Below are positions 27,801 through 37,660 of a stretch of 64,000 bases of DNA, piece by piece (the first letter of the stretch is position 1; each line of letters begins with the position of its first letter). Source of the DNA: Stenotrophomonas maltophilia (GTDB lineage: Bacteria; Pseudomonadota; Gammaproteobacteria; Xanthomonadales; Xanthomonadaceae); assembly GCF_002138415.1 (NCBI RefSeq), contig NZ_CP015612.1, positions 3,078,001 to 3,142,000 of the forward strand. The letters are read 5' to 3'. The translations under genes and the position numbers were made by a program. The notes beneath the pieces are model-generated. The model saw only the letters and a program-made list of their open reading frames with translations, was not told where the DNA came from and made no database searches.

Positions 27801-29147
27801 ATGTCCTCCACCCTCATCACCAACGCCCGCATGGTCAACGAAGGCCGCACCTTCGACGGCGACCTGCGCATCGAGAACGGCCGCATCGCGCAGATCGGCA
27901 ACGGGCTGGCGCCGCGCGACGGCGAGCAGGTGGTGGACGCGGCCGGGCGCTGGCTGCTGCCCGGCATGATCGACGACCAGGTGCACTTCCGCGAGCCGGG
28001 CCTGACCCACAAGGGCGACATCGCCAGCGAATCGGCCGCGGCCGTGGCCGGTGGCCTGACCAGCTTCATGGACATGCCCAACACCAACCCGCCGACGCTG
28101 GATTCAACCATCCTGGAAGCCAAGTACGAGCTCGCGCGCGGCCGCGCCTGGGCCAACTACGGCTTCTACCACGGCGCCAGCAATGACAACCTGGAGGCGA
28201 TCCGTGCGCTGGACCCGAAGAAGGCGCCCGGCGTGAAGGTGTTCATGGGTGCTTCGACCGGCAACATGCTGGTCGACAACCCGGAAACGCTGGACGCGAT
28301 CTTCCGCGAATGCCCGACCCCGATCATCACGCACTGCGAAGACACGCCGATGATCGATGCCAACCTGAAGGCCTTCCAGGAGAAGTACGGCGACGCGCTG
28401 ACCCCGGACATGCACCCGGACATCCGTTCGCGCGAGGCCTGCATCAAGTCCACCCGCCTGGCGATGTCGCTGGCGCGCAAGCACGGCACCCGCCTGCACG
28501 TGCTGCACATCTCCACCGCCGACGAGCTGGCGCTGTTCGAGAAGGGTCCGCTGATCCGCGCCGACGGCAGCCGCAAGCAGATCACCGCCGAAACCTGCGT
28601 GCACTTCCTGCACTTCGCGCGCCCGGACTATGCGACCAAGGGCAACCTGATCAAGTGCAACCCGGCGATCAAGGAAGTGTCCGACCGCGAGGCGATCACC
28701 GCGGCGCTGGCCGATGACGTGCTGGACGTGCTGGCCACCGACCATGCGCCGCACACCTGGGAAGAGAAGCAGAAGCCCTACGCACAGGCGCCGTCGGGCC
28801 TGCCGCTGGTGCAGTACGCGCTGGTGGCCGCGCTGGAGCGCGTGCACGAAGGCAAGCTGACCCGCGAGCAGGTGGTGCAGAAGTTCGCGCATGCCCCGGC
28901 GCAGCTGTTCGACGTCGAGGAGCGCGGCTTCCTGCGCGAGGGCTACTTCGCCGATCTGGTGCTGGTCGAGGACGTGCCGTTCACGGTCAAGCGCGAGGAC
29001 GTGCTGTCCAAGTGCGGCTGGTCTCCGTTTGAAGGCACCACCTTCCGTTCGCGCATCGCCTCCACCTGGGTCAACGGCCAGCTGGTGTGGGACGGCAGCA
29101 CGCTGGTGGGTGAACCCGCCGGCCAGCGCATGACCTACGACCGCTGA
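27801..29147 (+). CDS. pyrC: Dihydroorotase (amidohydrolase type)
   Basis: Closes carbamoyl aspartate to dihydroorotate in pyrimidine synthesis. 448 residues of the cyclic amidohydrolase family. Seen are the N-terminal metal site IDDQVHFREPG, the carboxylated Lys in GVKVFMGAST, His ligands in ITHCEDTP and LHVLHIST, and DVLATDHAPH. The usual Asp-x-His-x-His opening has Gln for the first His, a form also found in some other dihydroorotases. AGGA precedes the start by ten bases. It follows yidD and overlaps the M23 gene by one base. Confidence 0.92.
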   Translation: MSSTLITNARMVNEGRTFDGDLRIENGRIAQIGNGLAPRDGEQVVDAAGRWLLPGMIDDQVHFREPGLTHKGDIASESAAAVAGGLTSFMDMPNTNPPTLDSTILEAKYELARGRAWANYGFYHGASNDNLEAIRALDPKKAPGVKVFMGASTGNMLVDNPETLDAIFRECPTPIITHCEDTPMIDANLKAFQEKYGDALTPDMHPDIRSREACIKSTRLAMSLARKHGTRLHVLHISTADELALFEKGPLIRADGSRKQITAETCVHFLHFARPDYATKGNLIKCNPAIKEVSDREAITAALADDVLDVLATDHAPHTWEEKQKPYAQAPSGLPLVQYALVAALERVHEGKLTREQVVQKFAHAPAQLFDVEERGFLREGYFADLVLVEDVPFTVKREDVLSKCGWSPFEGTTFRSRIASTWVNGQLVWDGSTLVGEPAGQRMTYDR

Positions 29148-29995
29148 TGCGTTCGGCACTTCTGATCGGGGCGCTGCTGCTGGCCGCGCCCCTGTTTTCC
29201 TCATCCCCAGCGCAGGCGCAGGACGGCATCGGCAGCCTGATCGACAGCCGCGTGGTGTTCCCGGCCAGCGCGTCGCAGGGCGCGCTGGTGATCGGCAAGG
29301 TACCCGCAGGCAGCCGCGTGCAGTACGCCGGTCGCCAGCTGCGGGTGAGCGGCTACGGCAGCGTGGTGTTCGGCATCGGCCGTGACGAGAAGGGCCCGCT
29401 GCGCGTGCAGGTGCAGCGCCCCGATGGTGACAGCGAGACCGCGACCATTGCGGTGACGCCGCGCGACTGGCCCACCGAGCGGGTCAACGGCGTGCCGCCG
29501 AAGACGGTCAATCCGCCGCCGGCGATTGCCGAGCGGATCAAGCGCGAACAGGCGCAGGTGACTGCCGCGCGTGCCCGCGATGACGACCGTACCGATTTCA
29601 CCCAGACCTTCATCTGGCCGGTGCAGGGCCGCATCAGCGGTCGCTTCGGCAATGCGCGCGTGTACAACGGGCAGCCCGGTGCCGGTCATTCCGGCATGGA
29701 CATCGCGGTGCCGACCGGCACGCCGGTCAAGGCACCGGCCGCCGGCATTGTCACCTTCGCCGGTCCGGACCTGTACCTGACCGGCGGCACGCTGCTGCTC
29801 GACCACGGTTTCGGTGTCAGCTCCAACTTCCTGCACCTGTCGCGCATCGACGTGAAGGTCGGCGACCGTGTGGAACAAGGCCAGGTGATCGCCGCCGTCG
29901 GCGCCACCGGGCGCGCCACCGGCCCGCACCTGCACTGGGGCATGAACTGGTTCGACACCCGCATCGACCCGCTGCTGGTGCTGGAACGGAAGTAA
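29147..29995 (+). CDS. M23-family (LytM) peptidase, exported
   Basis: 282 residues. Signal peptide about 1-25 (ending PAQAQ). A beta-rich N-terminal region about 30-115 is followed by a LytM zinc-peptidase domain at about 160-275, with the ligands of HSGMD (His-x3-Asp) and the catalytic pair HLHWG. These are complete, so it is likely an active murein endopeptidase of the periplasm. It shares one base with the pyrC stop (TGATG). Confidence 0.9.
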   Translation: MRSALLIGALLLAAPLFSSSPAQAQDGIGSLIDSRVVFPASASQGALVIGKVPAGSRVQYAGRQLRVSGYGSVVFGIGRDEKGPLRVQVQRPDGDSETATIAVTPRDWPTERVNGVPPKTVNPPPAIAERIKREQAQVTAARARDDDRTDFTQTFIWPVQGRISGRFGNARVYNGQPGAGHSGMDIAVPTGTPVKAPAAGIVTFAGPDLYLTGGTLLLDHGFGVSSNFLHLSRIDVKVGDRVEQGQVIAAVGATGRATGPHLHWGMNWFDTRIDPLLVLERK

Positions 29996-30013
29996 CGCAA
30001 GCAATGCGCTTTG

Positions 30014-30074
30014 GTGGGTGCCGACCTTGGTCGGCACAGCCCCTCAGAGCGTGCGGACCAAGGTCCGCACCCAC
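30014..30074. repeat. Inverted pair of GTGG-variant REPs
   Basis: Plus-oriented GTGG + GTGCCGACCTTGGTCGGCAC (30018-30037) and minus-oriented GTGCGGACCAAGGTCCGCAC + CCAC (30051-30074). Both carry GTGG instead of GTAG. They lie between the convergent M23 gene and the isoprenoid-synthase-like gene. Confidence 0.8.
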
Positions 30075-30099
30075 CAGAAGCAGTCAGCAGGCCGAGGGT

Positions 30100-30804
30100 T
30101 CAGCCGCGGGCAGCCCACCATACGCGCAGCAGGGTGCGCACCGGCGTGGCTTCGATCGGCTTGCCTGCGGCCTGTGCAGCAACGCGCGCACGCGCCAGGC
30201 TGGACCACACGCGGCGCGCGCGCGGGCCCGGCACGCGGGTGGTCCAGCCCTTCAACAGGTGCTGTGCCCAACGCTGCGTGGCGTTGCTGGCGTCCTCATC
30301 CAGCAGGCTGCGCGGCACACCAGCCACGCCAGCATCCTGCAGGCGCTGGGCCAGGGTCTGCAGCTGCACCGCGCGACCGGCGCCGGTCCGCGGCTTGTCG
30401 GCGAACAAGGCCGCCTCCACCGCGGCCACGGCCTCGGCATAGTTCGCCAGCGCGCGCTCGGCACCGGCCGCATCCAGCGCGACCGTGCGCGCTTCAACCA
30501 GATCCGGCAGCGCTTCGGCCAACTGCGCCCACGGCGCACGCACCGGCTCCAGCAGCCGGCCCAGCGGATGGCGCGAACGATGCCCGGCCCAACTGCGCAG
30601 CTCCTCGCCCCACCACGCCAGCTTGGCGTCGGCCGGCAACGGGTCGCCGCTTGTGTTGAGCATGTCGTCGAACTCCTGCAGCAGCGCAAACCACGCCACG
30701 GCCAGCTCGCGTTGTGATTCGGCCACGAACGGGGCGGCCACCGACCATTCCGGCCAACGGCTGCGCCACTTGTCGAGGAAACTGTCCAGCGCGGTACTGC
30801 TCAC
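30100..30804 (-). CDS. Squalene/phytoene-synthase-like protein
   Basis: 234 residues, all helical in appearance. The block FALLQEFDDMLN followed by AKLAWWGEELRSWAGHRSRHPLG, here KLAWWGEELRSWAG, and PLGRLLEPVR resembles the first half of trans-isoprenyl (squalene/phytoene) synthases, including NDUFAF6-like members. The second Asp-rich motif needed for catalysis is not obvious, so activity is doubtful. The GTG start at 30804 has AAGGA about eight bases upstream. It is the last gene of mtaD-ubiG-gph and starts 11 bp after gph. Confidence 0.55.
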   Translation of the reverse strand: MSSTALDSFLDKWRSRWPEWSVAAPFVAESQRELAVAWFALLQEFDDMLNTSGDPLPADAKLAWWGEELRSWAGHRSRHPLGRLLEPVRAPWAQLAEALPDLVEARTVALDAAGAERALANYAEAVAAVEAALFADKPRTGAGRAVQLQTLAQRLQDAGVAGVPRSLLDEDASNATQRWAQHLLKGWTTRVPGPRARRVWSSLARARVAAQAAGKPIEATPVRTLLRVWWAARG

Positions 30805-30815
30805 TACACCATTCC

Positions 30816-31511
30816 TTACGGCTGGGCCGGGGCTGCCGGCCGGGTCGGCCAGAGGCTGGCCAGTTGCAGAAGTTCGGCGTTCTCGACCAGCACGTCGGCC
30901 TGCCAGGCCAGCGGATCGTCGCTGTGCAGGCGATAGCCCCACAACGCCGCCACCGACGGCATGGCCGCGGCACGCGCGGCGATGATGTCGCGCTCGTCGT
31001 CACCCACGTACACGCAGTCTTCGGCGGCAATGCCGATGGCCTGCGCGGCGTGCAGCAACGGCAGCGGATGCGGCTTGCGCTCGGCCAGGCTGTCACCACC
31101 CACCAGTACCGCGCAGCGCTGCTGCCAGCCGTGCTGCGGCAGGATCAAGCGCGCCAGGCACTCGGGCTTGTTGGTGACGATGCCCCACACCGTACCGGCC
31201 TCATCCAGCGCGGCAAGCATGCCGGCCACGCCATCGAACAGTACCGCGTGCTGGCCGATCAACGCTTCGTAGCGCTGCAGGAATTCCGGAATCAGCGCAT
31301 CGCGTGCGGCAACATCCAGTTCCGGGAAGGCGGCGCTCACCATTGCACGCGAGCCCTTCGACACCACCGGACGCAACATTGCCGGATCGATCGGCGCACG
31401 CCCGCGCTCGGCCAGCATCGCATTGCAGGTCGCGACGAAATCCGGCGCACTGTCCAGCAGCGTGCCGTCCAGGTCGAACAGCACTGCCCGCGGGAAGCTG
31501 GCCGTGGTCAT
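30816..31511 (-). CDS. gph: Phosphoglycolate phosphatase (HAD family)
   Basis: Hydrolyses 2-phosphoglycolate. 231 residues. HAD motif I is [12 protein letters not shown], motif II is in VTNKPECLA, and motif IV is YVGDDERD. The start MTTASFPRA overlaps the ubiG stop by four bases (ATGA). The ubiG-gph pair is conserved in many gamma-proteobacteria, which supports Gph over a general HAD hydrolase (MupP-type activity is an alternative). Confidence 0.85.
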   Translation of the reverse strand: MTTASFPRAVLFDLDGTLLDSAPDFVATCNAMLAERGRAPIDPAMLRPVVSKGSRAMVSAAFPELDVAARDALIPEFLQRYEALIGQHAVLFDGVAGMLAALDEAGTVWGIVTNKPECLARLILPQHGWQQRCAVLVGGDSLAERKPHPLPLLHAAQAIGIAAEDCVYVGDDERDIIAARAAAMPSVAALWGYRLHSDDPLAWQADVLVENAELLQLASLWPTRPAAPAQP

Positions 31512-32224
31512 GCCGGCTTGACCGCGTAGGCCAGGTAGTTGATGTCGGTGCGGCTGCTCAGCCGGGCATGGTTGCGCCACGGCTCATAGGCCATGCCGCT
31601 CACATCCACCAGCTGCACATCGGCCTCACGCAGCCAGCGTGCCAGCTCGGCCGGCTTGATGAATTCCTGGTAGTGGTGGGTGCCCTTGGGCAGCAGCCGT
31701 GCCACGTATTCGGCGCCGACAATCGCCACCGCGAACGCGGCAGCGGTGCGGTTGATGGTCGACAGGAACAGGTGGCCACCGGGCTTCAGCAGGCGCTTGC
31801 AGGCTTCGATGATCGCGCCCGGATCGGGCACGTGCTCGAGCATTTCCATGCAGGTGACCACGTCGAAGCTGCCCGGCTGTTCGGCGGCCAGGTCCTCGGC
31901 GGCCTGCACCCGGTAATCGACCTTGGCGCCGCTTTCCAGTGCATGCAGGCGCGCCACCTTGACCAGCTCCGGGGCGAGGTCGATCGCGGTGACGTCGGCG
32001 CCGGCCTGGGCCAGTGCTTCGCTCAGCAGGCCACCACCGCAGCCGATGTCGAGCACGCGGGCACCGCGCAACTGCACGCGGTCAGCCACGTATTTCAGGC
32101 GTACGGGATTCAGCGCATGCAGCGGCTTCTGCGGGCCGTCAGCGTCCCACCAGCGGTTGGCCAGCGCGGCGAACTTGTCCAGCTCGGCCTGATCGAAATT
32201 GGAGGAAGCGTGGGGGGCAGTCAT
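31508..32224 (-). CDS. ubiG: Ubiquinone O-methyltransferase UbiG
   Basis: SAM-dependent methylation of two ring hydroxyls in ubiquinone synthesis. 238 residues (E. coli 240). The N-terminus [18 protein letters not shown] is typical of UbiG, with SAM motif [16 protein letters not shown] and FLSTINRT near the end of the core. AAGGA lies eight bases before the ATG. It lies 25 bp downstream of mtaD and overlaps gph. Confidence 0.95.
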   Translation of the reverse strand: MTAPHASSNFDQAELDKFAALANRWWDADGPQKPLHALNPVRLKYVADRVQLRGARVLDIGCGGGLLSEALAQAGADVTAIDLAPELVKVARLHALESGAKVDYRVQAAEDLAAEQPGSFDVVTCMEMLEHVPDPGAIIEACKRLLKPGGHLFLSTINRTAAAFAVAIVGAEYVARLLPKGTHHYQEFIKPAELARWLREADVQLVDVSGMAYEPWRNHARLSSRTDINYLAYAVKPA

Positions 32225-32249
32225 GAGGGAGTCCTTGCGGCGCCGGGGT

Positions 32250-33593
32250 TCAGGCGCGGATATGACGGATGCGCTCGCGCCACTGGCGCGCGTTGGCGAT
32301 GATGCCCGGCAGGTCCATGCCGACCAGCTCGCGCTGCACCAGCTTCGGCTTGCCGGCAATCCAGACATCGCTGACCTGCTGGCGGCCGGTGGCGTACACC
32401 AGCTGCGACAGCACGTTGTGCAGCGGCTGGGTTTCCAGTGCGGACAGGTCGACGCAGACCAGGTCGGCCTGCTTGCCGACTTCGATCGAACCGATGCGGT
32501 CACCGAAGCCCAGCGCGCGGGCGCCGCCCAGCGTGGAGGCACGCAGCGTGGTGGCCGCGTCCAGCGCGGTGGCATCGTCGGCCACGGCCTTGGCCAGGAT
32601 GGCCGCCGTGCGGTTCTCGCTGAACATGTCCAGGTCGTTGTTGCTGGCGCAGCCGTCGGTACCGATGGCCAGGTTGACGCCTGCGCGCTGCAGGGCGCAG
32701 GCCGGGCAGAAACCGGAGGCCAGCTTCAGGTTCGATTCCGGGCAGTGCACCACGCTGACGCCACGTTCGGCGCACAGGTGGATTTCCGCATCGGTCAGCT
32801 GGGTCATGTGCACCGCGATCAGGCGGTCGTTGACCAGGCCGAGCCGATCCAGCCGCGCCAGCGGGCGCTGGCCGTGCAGCTTGATCGAATCGTTGATCTC
32901 CTGCGCGGTCTCGTGGGTGTGCAGGTGCACCTGCATGTCGAGCTGGTCGGACAGCATCCGCACCCGCTCGAAGTTGGCATCGTTGACGGTGTACGGCGCA
33001 TGCGGCGCGAACGCGGTGCCGATCAGCGGGTCGGTGCGCCACTGGTCGTGCAGTTCACCGGCCTTGGCAAAGTACTCGTCGTCGGTCTTGGCCCAGGCGG
33101 TGGGGAAATCGATGATGACCGCGCCGACCAGCGCGCGGAAACCGTGCTTCTTGTAGACCGCGGCCTGCACGTCGCCGAAGAAGTAGTTCTCGTTGGCGCA
33201 GGTGGTGCCGCCGCGCAGCATCTCGGCGATGGCCAGGGTGGTGCCGTCGGCAACGAATTCGGGGCCGATCACCGCCGCTTCCACCGGCCAGATGTGCTGC
33301 TGCAGCCAGGTCATCAGCGGCAGGTCGTCGGCGACGCCGCGCAGCAGGGTCATCGGGTTGTGCGTGTGCGCGTTGACCAGGCCCGGCATCAGCGCCGCCT
33401 CGGGGCGGCTCACCACCTGGGTGGCGCGGAACCGTGCGCGCGCCTCGGCACGCGGCAGGATGGCCACGATCTCGCTGCCACGCACGGCAACGGCATGGTC
33501 TTCCAGCACCACCGCGTGCGGCTCGATCGGAACGACGTAACCGGCTTCGATGAGCAGGTCGCAGGCTTCGGGGAGGTGCGGGCTATCGCTCAT
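32250..33593 (-). CDS. mtaD: 5-methylthioadenosine/S-adenosylhomocysteine deaminase (MtaD-like)
   Basis: Zinc amidohydrolase of 447 residues. Metal and substrate motifs seen are [16 protein letters not shown], the HLHTHET segment, [14 protein letters not shown] and [13 protein letters not shown], the set of TRZ/ATZ-type adenosine-derivative deaminases. The link to the methyl cycle comes from family and from its place before ubiG, a methyltransferase that releases S-adenosylhomocysteine. The mtaD-ubiG-gph order is shared with Pseudomonas. Confidence 0.88.
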   Translation of the reverse strand: MSDSPHLPEACDLLIEAGYVVPIEPHAVVLEDHAVAVRGSEIVAILPRAEARARFRATQVVSRPEAALMPGLVNAHTHNPMTLLRGVADDLPLMTWLQQHIWPVEAAVIGPEFVADGTTLAIAEMLRGGTTCANENYFFGDVQAAVYKKHGFRALVGAVIIDFPTAWAKTDDEYFAKAGELHDQWRTDPLIGTAFAPHAPYTVNDANFERVRMLSDQLDMQVHLHTHETAQEINDSIKLHGQRPLARLDRLGLVNDRLIAVHMTQLTDAEIHLCAERGVSVVHCPESNLKLASGFCPACALQRAGVNLAIGTDGCASNNDLDMFSENRTAAILAKAVADDATALDAATTLRASTLGGARALGFGDRIGSIEVGKQADLVCVDLSALETQPLHNVLSQLVYATGRQQVSDVWIAGKPKLVQRELVGMDLPGIIANARQWRERIRHIRA

Positions 33594-33634
33594 GCGGGCT
33601 CACTGGCTGGGGGAGAAGGGCCTGGCTGGAGGCG

Positions 33635-33735
33635 GTAGCGCCGGGCCATGCCCGGCGGCTGTCCGTTGCGGCGCCATCGGCGCCGGCAACGGGTTCCGGG
33701 CGGTGCCCGGAAAGCCGAGCATGGCTCGGCTCTAC
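33635..33735. repeat. Inverted pair of GTAG-type REPs between mtaD and efp
   Basis: Plus-oriented GTAG + CGCCGGGC-CAT-GCCCGGCG (33635-33657) and minus-oriented GCCGAGC-AT-GGCTCGGC + TCTAC (33714-33735). The 56 bp between them hold two more small GC hairpins (GGCGCCATCGGCGCC region and CCGGGCGGTGCCCGG). Confidence 0.85.
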
Positions 33736-33737
33736 AG

Positions 33738-33760
33738 GTAATCCGGCTGCGCCGGATTAC
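33738..33760. terminator. Palindrome embedding the efp stop codon
   Basis: GTAATCCGGC-TGC-GCCGGATTAC, a perfect 10-bp stem. The efp TAA (33757-33759) is part of the arm. No T run, so its role as terminator is uncertain. Confidence 0.6.
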
Positions 33761-34323
33761 TTGACGCGTGCGGAGTATTCGCCCGAACGGGTGTCGACGC
33801 GGATCACTTCGTCCTGGTTGACGAACAGCGGCACGCGGACCACGGCGCCGGTTTCCAGGGTGGCCGGCTTGCCGCCACCGCCCGAGGTGTCGCCACGGAC
33901 GCCCGGATCGGTCTCGGTGATCTTCAGTTCGACGAAGTTCGGCGGCTGCACGAAGATCGGCTCACCGTTCCACAGGGTGACCACGCAGGACTCTTCGCCC
34001 TTCAGCCACTTCTCGGCGCCGCCCATGCCGGCCTTTGTGGCCTGGACCTGCTCGAAGGATTCCGGGTCCATGAAGTGCCAGTACTCGCCGTCGCTGTACA
34101 TGAAGTTCATGTCGGTATCGACGACGTCGGCTGCATCCAGCGAGTCGGTCGACTTCATGGTGACTTCCTGGGTACGGCCGTCCTTGATCAGGCGGTACTT
34201 CACGCGGGTGAAGGCCTGGCCCTTGCCCGGCTTGACGTATTCGGTGTCGATGATGACGGCCGGTTGGTTGTTGACCAGGATCTTCATCCCGTTCTTGACG
34301 TCGTTCATGCCGTAGCTGGCCAT
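33757..34323 (-). CDS. efp: Elongation factor P (EF-P)
   Basis: Binds the ribosome and relieves stalling at polyproline. 188 residues, the family size, with the three beta-barrel domains. The modified residue is Lys34 in VKPGKGQAF, the Lys type that is beta-lysylated by EpmA with EpmB and not the Arg type of Pseudomonas. Start at MASYGMNDV, the family N-terminus. The divergent neighbour is epmB, 96 bp away, so factor and modifying enzyme sit together. Confidence 0.97.
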   Translation of the reverse strand: MASYGMNDVKNGMKILVNNQPAVIIDTEYVKPGKGQAFTRVKYRLIKDGRTQEVTMKSTDSLDAADVVDTDMNFMYSDGEYWHFMDPESFEQVQATKAGMGGAEKWLKGEESCVVTLWNGEPIFVQPPNFVELKITETDPGVRGDTSGGGGKPATLETGAVVRVPLFVNQDEVIRVDTRSGEYSARVK

Positions 34324-34419
34324 GCGTAAACTCCTGAGTGGCAAAAACGCCGCGGGTGCGGCGAGCCGTTAGAATGGAAAGCCCACCGGATGCCGGTGGG
34401 CGACTGTTTTTCTGCCCCC

Positions 34420-35460
34420 ATGATAACCGCAGGCCCCCTCTCCATGCAGCTTTCCGCCTTCCCACGGCCCCAGTCGCCAGGTGCGCCCGCGCGCTGGCAG
34501 CAGCTCTGGCGCCAGGCGCTGCGCGACCCGCACGCGCTGCTGGCCCGGCTGCAGCTGGACCCGGCCGCGCTGGGCGTCTCGGAGGCGGCCATGGCCCAGT
34601 TCGCGCTGCGCGTACCCGAGGGCTTCGTGGCCCGCATGCGCCCGGGCGATGCGGCCGACCCGCTGCTGCGCCAGGTGCTGCCGATCGACGCGGAAATGCG
34701 CCCGGCGCCCGGGTTCAGCTTCGATGCGGTGGGCGATGGCGCGGCCAAGAAGGCCACCGGCGTCATCCAGAAGTACCGTGGCCGTGCCCTGCTGGTCGCC
34801 ACCGGCAGCTGCGCGATCAATTGCCGCTACTGCTTCCGCCGCCACTTCGACTATGGCGCGGAGAACGCCGCCAAGGGTGGCTGGCAGGAGGCCGTAGCCG
34901 CCATCGCGGCCGACCCGGACATCGACGAGGTGATCCTGTCCGGTGGTGACCCGCTGTCGCTGGCCACGCACAAGCTGGTGGAACTGACCGACGCCCTGCG
35001 CCAGATACCGCACATCCGCCGGCTGCGCATCCACACCCGCCTGCCGATCGTGCTGCCCGAGCGCGTGGACGATGAACTGGTCTCCTGGCTGGGCAGCCTG
35101 CCGTGGCCGCTGGCGATCGTGGTCCATGCCAACCATGCCAACGAATTTGACGCCAGCGTGGACGCGGCGATGGGCCGCCTGCGCGGCGTCGGTGCCCAGC
35201 TGCTGAACCAGGCCGTCCTGCTGCGCGGGGTCAACGACAGCGTGCAGGCCCTGCAGGACCTGAGCGAGCGCAGCTTTGCTGCTGGCGTGCTGCCCTATTA
35301 CCTGCACCAGCTGGACCGGGTCGAGGGCGTGGCCCACTTCGAAGTGGACGACACCCAGGCCAAGGCGCTGATTGCCGGCCTGACCGCACGCCTGTCCGGC
35401 TACCTGATCCCCAAGCTGGTGCGCGAACTGCCCGGCGACCCGAGCAAGCGCCCGCTGTAA
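34420..35460 (+). CDS. epmB: EF-P (R)-beta-lysine 2,3-aminomutase EpmB
   Basis: Radical-SAM, PLP-dependent enzyme that converts alpha-lysine to (R)-beta-lysine for attachment to EF-P Lys34. 346 residues (E. coli 342). The Fe-S motif is C-x3-C-x2-C in GSCAINCRYCFRRHF, followed by LSGGDPLS and the HANHANE segment; the C-terminus LSGYLIPKLVRELPG matches the family. An ATG eight codons later (34444) is an alternative start; neither has a strong ribosome site. It ends one base before a 68-nt perfect hairpin. Confidence 0.93.
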   Translation: MITAGPLSMQLSAFPRPQSPGAPARWQQLWRQALRDPHALLARLQLDPAALGVSEAAMAQFALRVPEGFVARMRPGDAADPLLRQVLPIDAEMRPAPGFSFDAVGDGAAKKATGVIQKYRGRALLVATGSCAINCRYCFRRHFDYGAENAAKGGWQEAVAAIAADPDIDEVILSGGDPLSLATHKLVELTDALRQIPHIRRLRIHTRLPIVLPERVDDELVSWLGSLPWPLAIVVHANHANEFDASVDAAMGRLRGVGAQLLNQAVLLRGVNDSVQALQDLSERSFAAGVLPYYLHQLDRVEGVAHFEVDDTQAKALIAGLTARLSGYLIPKLVRELPGDPSKRPL

Positions 35461-35461
35461 C

Positions 35462-35529
35462 AAAAAAGGGGACGGAGGGAATTAAGTCGCTTATGCATTT
35501 GCGACTTAATTCCCTCCGTCCCCTTTTTT
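35462..35529. terminator. Perfect 29-bp hairpin, bidirectional terminator
   Basis: Arms 35462-35490 and 35501-35529 are exact reverse complements, with a 10-nt loop (TTATGCATTT). The outer ends are A6 and T6, so U runs follow the hairpin in both directions. It fills the gap between the convergent epmB and GGDEF/EAL genes. The arms contain GGGGACGGAGGGAATTAAGT, unlike the GTAG REPs. Confidence 0.9.
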
Positions 35530-35533
35530 GGGG

Positions 35534-37660
35534 TCAGACGCCCGATTCGATCATCCGCACCACTTCGGTGGCGGTCACCGGGTGGCTCAGCCAATAGCCC
35601 TGGCCGAGGTCGCAGCCGCGCTGGGCCAGCAGCTCGTACTGCGCCTGCTGCTCGATGCCCTCGGCCACCACCGTGATGCCCAGCGCGTGGGCCATGGCAA
35701 TGATCGCCGTGGTCAGGGCCAGGTCGTCGGGATCGCGCTGCATGTCGGCCACGAAGCTCTTGTCGATCTTCACCCCGTCCACCGGTACCTGGCGCAGGTG
35801 GCTGAGTCCGGAGAAGCCGGTCCCGAAATCGTCCAGCCAGACCTTCACGCCGGTGCGGTGCAGCTTGTCCAGCAGCTGCGCGGCAACCATCTCGTCGCCG
35901 ATCACGGCGGTTTCGGTCAGCTCCAGATGCAGGCGCGAGGCCGGCAGCCCGGATTCATGCAGGCACTGCGCAACCAGTGCCGGCAGCTCGCCGCCGCGCA
36001 GCTGCCGCGGCGACACATTGACCGACACGAACAGATCATCGCCGCTCGCGCCGCGTGGCCACTGCGAGGCCTCCATGCAGGCCGCACGCAGCACCTTCGG
36101 GCCGATGATCTCGATCAACCCACTCTGCTCGGCCACTTCGATGAACACCGACGGCGGAATCGTACCCAGGGTCGGATGCTGCCAGCGCAGCAGCACTTCG
36201 ACGCCGACCATGCGGCGGTCGCGCATGCGGAAGATCGGCTGGTAGGCCAGGCGCAGTTCGCCGCGCTCCCAGGCACCGCGCAGCTCCTGTTCCATATGCA
36301 CGCGACGCTCGACCGCGTGGTCCATCGCCCGGCTGTAATAGCGATAGCAGTTCTTGCCGGCCATTTTCGCCTGGTACATGGCGATGTCGCCGTTCTTCAG
36401 CAGCGTGGTTGCATCGGCGGCATCGTCCGGGAACAGGGTCACGCCGATCGAGGTGCCCAGGAACAGTTCCCTGCCCTGCACCACCAACGGCTTGCCCAGC
36501 TCGCGCACCAGCACTTCGGCCAGCAGCCGCGCGTTGGCGGCCACATCACCGTCGCCCACCAGAATCACGAACTCGTCGCCGCCGAAGCGGGCCAGCAGGG
36601 CTTCATCGCCCCCGGCCTCGGTAACCGCGCGTCCAATACGCTGGGCGAACTGCAGTAATGCCTCATCGCCGGCTTCGTGGCCAAGGGTGTCATTGACCCG
36701 CTTGAAATCGTCGATATCGGCGAACAACAGGCCCAACCGGTGATTGGCGGCACGGGCAGCCATCAGCCGATGATCAAGCGCCTCGCGGAATGCCAGCCGG
36801 TTGGTCAGCCCGGTCAGCGCGTCGGTATAGGCCATGCGCCGCACTTCGCGGTCATGGCGGGCGATCGCATCACGCATCCGGGCGAAACCGCGCACCAGTT
36901 CGCCGACCTCGTCGTCGCGGGTGTTCTCGGCCAGGGGCGTCTGGTAGTCACCGGCTTCGATGCGACGGGCGGCGATGGCAAGATCACGGATCGGCGCGAC
37001 CAGGGTGCGCTGCACGTACAGGATCACCACAACGCCAATCACCACCAGCAGGCCCAGCATCAGCAGCAGCCAGCCCAGGTGGCGGCTGCCGACCTGCTGC
37101 AGGCGCTCGCCCAGGGTGGCGTTGGCCGCCTGCTCGCGCTGCTGCACCTCATCCAGCGCCATGCCGACCCGGACGCCACCAATGCGCTGGTTGCCGATCA
37201 TGATCGGCATCGCGTTGTCGAGCACCTTAGGCGATTCCTGCACCACCAACGCCTGCGCGGCGGCAGCCCCGGGTGCCAGTGGATCGGCCATCGGCTGGCC
37301 GAATCCGGATACCTCGATCGAACCGTCATGCACCAGCCGGCCACGTTCGTCGAACACCAGCACATAGCGCACCACCGGTTGCCGCGCGGTGCCGCGTACC
37401 AGCGCGCCGACCTGGTCCAGATCGCGGTAGTACAACGGGTTGGCCAGCGCGTCGGACAGCTCGCGCGCCATCGCTTCGCCGCGGCTGCGCACGCTGCGGT
37501 CGAACAATTCATGGATGACGCCACCACTGAGGTTGCGCACTTCGCCCTGCATTGCCGCCTGACGCCCCAGCAATACCGCCAGGATCGCCACCACCACGAC
37601 CATCGCCCCGCCCATCGCGAGCAGGAACCGGGCCTGCATTCCCGAGCCCAGCCACTTCAT
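35534..37660 (-). CDS. Membrane GGDEF/EAL c-di-GMP enzyme with HAMP domain
   Basis: 708 residues. Membrane helix about 10-32, periplasmic sensor region about 33-195, second helix about 198-218, HAMP about 219-275, GGDEF domain about 280-440 and EAL domain about 455-705. The cyclase site is intact (RFGGDEF). The phosphodiesterase signature is EVL in place of EAL (GVEVLLRW), but the catalytic Glu and the later ELTE, DDFGTG and EGIE motifs are kept, so both activities are possible. It overlaps the PhnD-like gene by four bases, so the periplasmic protein probably feeds its sensor domain. Confidence 0.92.
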   Translation of the reverse strand: MKWLGSGMQARFLLAMGGAMVVVVAILAVLLGRQAAMQGEVRNLSGGVIHELFDRSVRSRGEAMARELSDALANPLYYRDLDQVGALVRGTARQPVVRYVLVFDERGRLVHDGSIEVSGFGQPMADPLAPGAAAAQALVVQESPKVLDNAMPIMIGNQRIGGVRVGMALDEVQQREQAANATLGERLQQVGSRHLGWLLLMLGLLVVIGVVVILYVQRTLVAPIRDLAIAARRIEAGDYQTPLAENTRDDEVGELVRGFARMRDAIARHDREVRRMAYTDALTGLTNRLAFREALDHRLMAARAANHRLGLLFADIDDFKRVNDTLGHEAGDEALLQFAQRIGRAVTEAGGDEALLARFGGDEFVILVGDGDVAANARLLAEVLVRELGKPLVVQGRELFLGTSIGVTLFPDDAADATTLLKNGDIAMYQAKMAGKNCYRYYSRAMDHAVERRVHMEQELRGAWERGELRLAYQPIFRMRDRRMVGVEVLLRWQHPTLGTIPPSVFIEVAEQSGLIEIIGPKVLRAACMEASQWPRGASGDDLFVSVNVSPRQLRGGELPALVAQCLHESGLPASRLHLELTETAVIGDEMVAAQLLDKLHRTGVKVWLDDFGTGFSGLSHLRQVPVDGVKIDKSFVADMQRDPDDLALTTAIIAMAHALGITVVAEGIEQQAQYELLAQRGCDLGQGYWLSHPVTATEVVRMIESGV

